Assembly: GCA_963693305.1 (NCBI GenBank)
Contig: OY855912.1
Location: 1,205,001-1,269,000 of the forward strand
Origin: Meandrina meandrites
Lineage: Eukaryota; Cnidaria; Anthozoa; Scleractinia; Meandrinidae
Reading direction: 5' to 3'
Length of the DNA stretch: 64,000 nucleotides
Made by a program: the position numbers and the translations under genes. Under the pieces are notes generated by a model. It was given only the letters and a program-made list of their open reading frames with translations, made no database searches and was not told where the DNA came from. This document shows, piece after piece, positions 48,001 to 51,000 of the stretch. How positions within the stretch are numbered: the stretch's first letter is position 1; every line of letters starts with the position of its first letter.

Positions 48001-51000
48001 TAACATCACAGCGGTGTGTTCCATTGGCGCACTCGTCTATATCTACAACAACAAAAGGAATTTCATTGGGGTGGCTGTTATTGTAGTTGAGCCTGCGATA
48101 ATATATTTTTTATTTTGTTAATAAGGTATGCGAACGAGGCGAAAGGATCAACACATCTGTTTAAATTCTTTTGAAGTCGTCTGGATCAGTTTAAAATCTT
48201 CGTTGTCCTAGGACCCGTCCACACTAATCCGGATAAATTTGAAAACGCATCTTCTTCTCTCCAACCGTCCACACTAAAACGGCTTTTCCGTATACCGAAA
48301 ACGGTCTTCAGTGTGGAGAAATTTAAAAACGCCGCCTGGGAGGTACATTGTGGTCGGCCGAAAACGGGTCTTTTCGAAAACGCTGACGTCAAATGGCCAT
48401 GTGATCTCTGTCATAGTCCGCTTTCGAGCATTAATTCAAAATAGAGGACGAATTGCTCTGCATGTGAGTTATAAAAGTTTGTACATTCTTTCGTGGTTCT
48501 CTGAGGAACGTGTAATCGTTAAATTATGTATTCTGTGAATTTTCGACTTTCTTTCTGGGATTGGAATATTCAGCTTAGGATTGCTCTGAAATCTGTGTGT
48601 TTTGATATACATTATCCTCAGCATCGACAAAAACATTATTGCATGTCCTGCAATCCATCTACGGCCAATGTCATGCTTAGTTTCCAAATTTATCCGCATT
48701 AGTGTGGATTGTGAAAATATTAAAATGATAAGAAAACGATAGTGTGGACGCAAAACGCTTTATCCGTTTTCAGCGCGAAATTTATCCAGATTAGTGTGGA
48801 CAGGGCCCTAGTCTTGCTTTTACATCTACCTGAACTGAAACAAGTTACAAAACAATTTGATCGATTTTACCGGTGCATGTCGATCCATTTCCAACAAAAC
48901 CATCTCTGCACGTACAGTCGTAGGATCCTGGGGTATTGATACACACAGCGCCGTTTTTATCACATTTGTGTCTTCCGTTGGTACATTCGTTAATATCTAA
49001 CATAACAAAAATAAATCCACTGCATGAAATATGGTTTTAGTAAAGTAAAATTTTTATTACTGTGGAGAAATGTTTTACCTCGAAGATAAGTAGATAAGTT
49101 ACATTTCCAACAACATCATCACCAGCACCAGCACCAAAAGCAGCGTTCCTGTTAGAGCTCCCTCTTATTTCTGGTTTTAAGCCCCTAAAAACTCTTATTA
49201 CTAATTTACGTAAGTCCACTCATTACATGATAAGTTTGAATGACGATAGTTCCTACCATGTTCGCAATCATGGCCTGTAAATCCAGGAATGCACAAACAT
49301 TGATAATCTCTGTCTGTAAAACCAGCCTGGCAGGTTGCGTTGTTCTGGCACGGTTTCTTTGCACAAGCATTCTTAAAAGGAAAGTGAAGAAACAATTCTT
49401 ATGAAAAAATCCATTGATGATATATATTGTGGCTTAAAATTATCTTTGGTTTAAATTTTTTTAAACCAATTTATTTTTTTATTTGTTTCCGATTACTACC
49501 TAAAGTTGACCAAATAACAAGCAAAATTTAACTAACACATCAACAAAACAAGAAAAAATTTCACCGGATTCCGTCAATTAAATCGGTACAAGGAGTGGAT
49601 AATTTGGTACTGGATGGAGTGTTTTGTGCGCTGCGTTATCTTTCTAAATTGCCATGCCGATTTACTGTTCGCAACCTGTTTCGACGTCCGTCGTACGTAT
49701 AAGAGACGAATTTTGGGGTCAAGACTGCCCGTGGAGTGGTAGCCATATATGAACAGAAGATTGACCAGCATGATAAAACCTTTTCACATAAACTTGTTTA
49801 TCTACCAAAAATATGAATGACATAAGATGTTTGCGGACTTTTTTGATTTTTGAGCCGATTAAAAGGAATCGCAAGTACGTGTAAGTCAGCCGCTTGTGAC
49901 AGCATTACTGTCTGCCTTTAGGATAACGAATTTTAGAACAGAATTCGAGCAGAATTCGAGCAGAATTCGAGCGGATTAAATTTATTTTAATTAAGCAAAC
50001 GCCAAATATATATTTTTAATAAATGCCCTCAAAAAATTTTGATAAGAAATACCAAAGAGATTGAATCAAATTTGGCCACCAATGAGAAGGAACCTACGCA
50101 TTACGCACCACAATTAGTGGCAGAGCAGTGAAAAAATAGTAAAAAATGTAACTGGGGTAATAACGAGTGGTGGTGGATTTTCGAATTTGAGCTTGATCAA
50201 AGAGAATGCAAGGCTTAGTAGTGAGTGGTTTTTAAAAATATAAGATTTTGAACGCTTAAAAGACCAAAACACTTCCGACTTAGTTAATACTACAGTGGAA
50301 CTCCGCTCTACGGACACCCGTTAATACGGACACCCCGGTATTACGGACAGTTTCGTTTGTCCCGGCGAAAACCTCATACATTTTCTCTTAAATTAACCCG
50401 CTTAATACGGACACCCGTTAATACGGACAACAGACACATTTCCGTATCCCGAGTGACAAACTCTTATACATTGTCAACCCCGGTTTACGGACACTATTTA
50501 TCTGCGCACTGCGAATTTTCATTGTCGCGGTTATTTGCTAACTTGAAGACATTGGACCCTGGTCAAATAATGACAGAGTTAAAACCATTTTATTACAAAG
50601 AGAAGCTTAATAGCGTGACTTCCGGTGTTTGACCCTTTCACTTTCTTTGCCTTTTGCTGCAGCTATCGCTTGTGTCGCAAGCTAAAAGTTTCCGTGCAAA
50701 GTAAAGTTACCGACTTTTTCAAATGGGTTGGTAGAGTTTAGGAACGGTTACGAGTTTCAGTTACAAAGGAAATTTTATAGAAAACGATCTGTTGCTGTTG
50801 AAATGAGTTTTATTTCTTGTACATAGTAAAGTTGCGACATTGTCAAATAATTCCACTGTTGAGTTTATTAAAGTTTAGTTCGAGTGTATGACTAGATCGT
50901 AAGGTTTTCGTAAAAACTATTAATTTTAGTCAGAGAGTTCACAGTTTGCATTTGTTACAGTTACAGCACACTTTAACAACGTTATGTTGCCGTAAAAACG

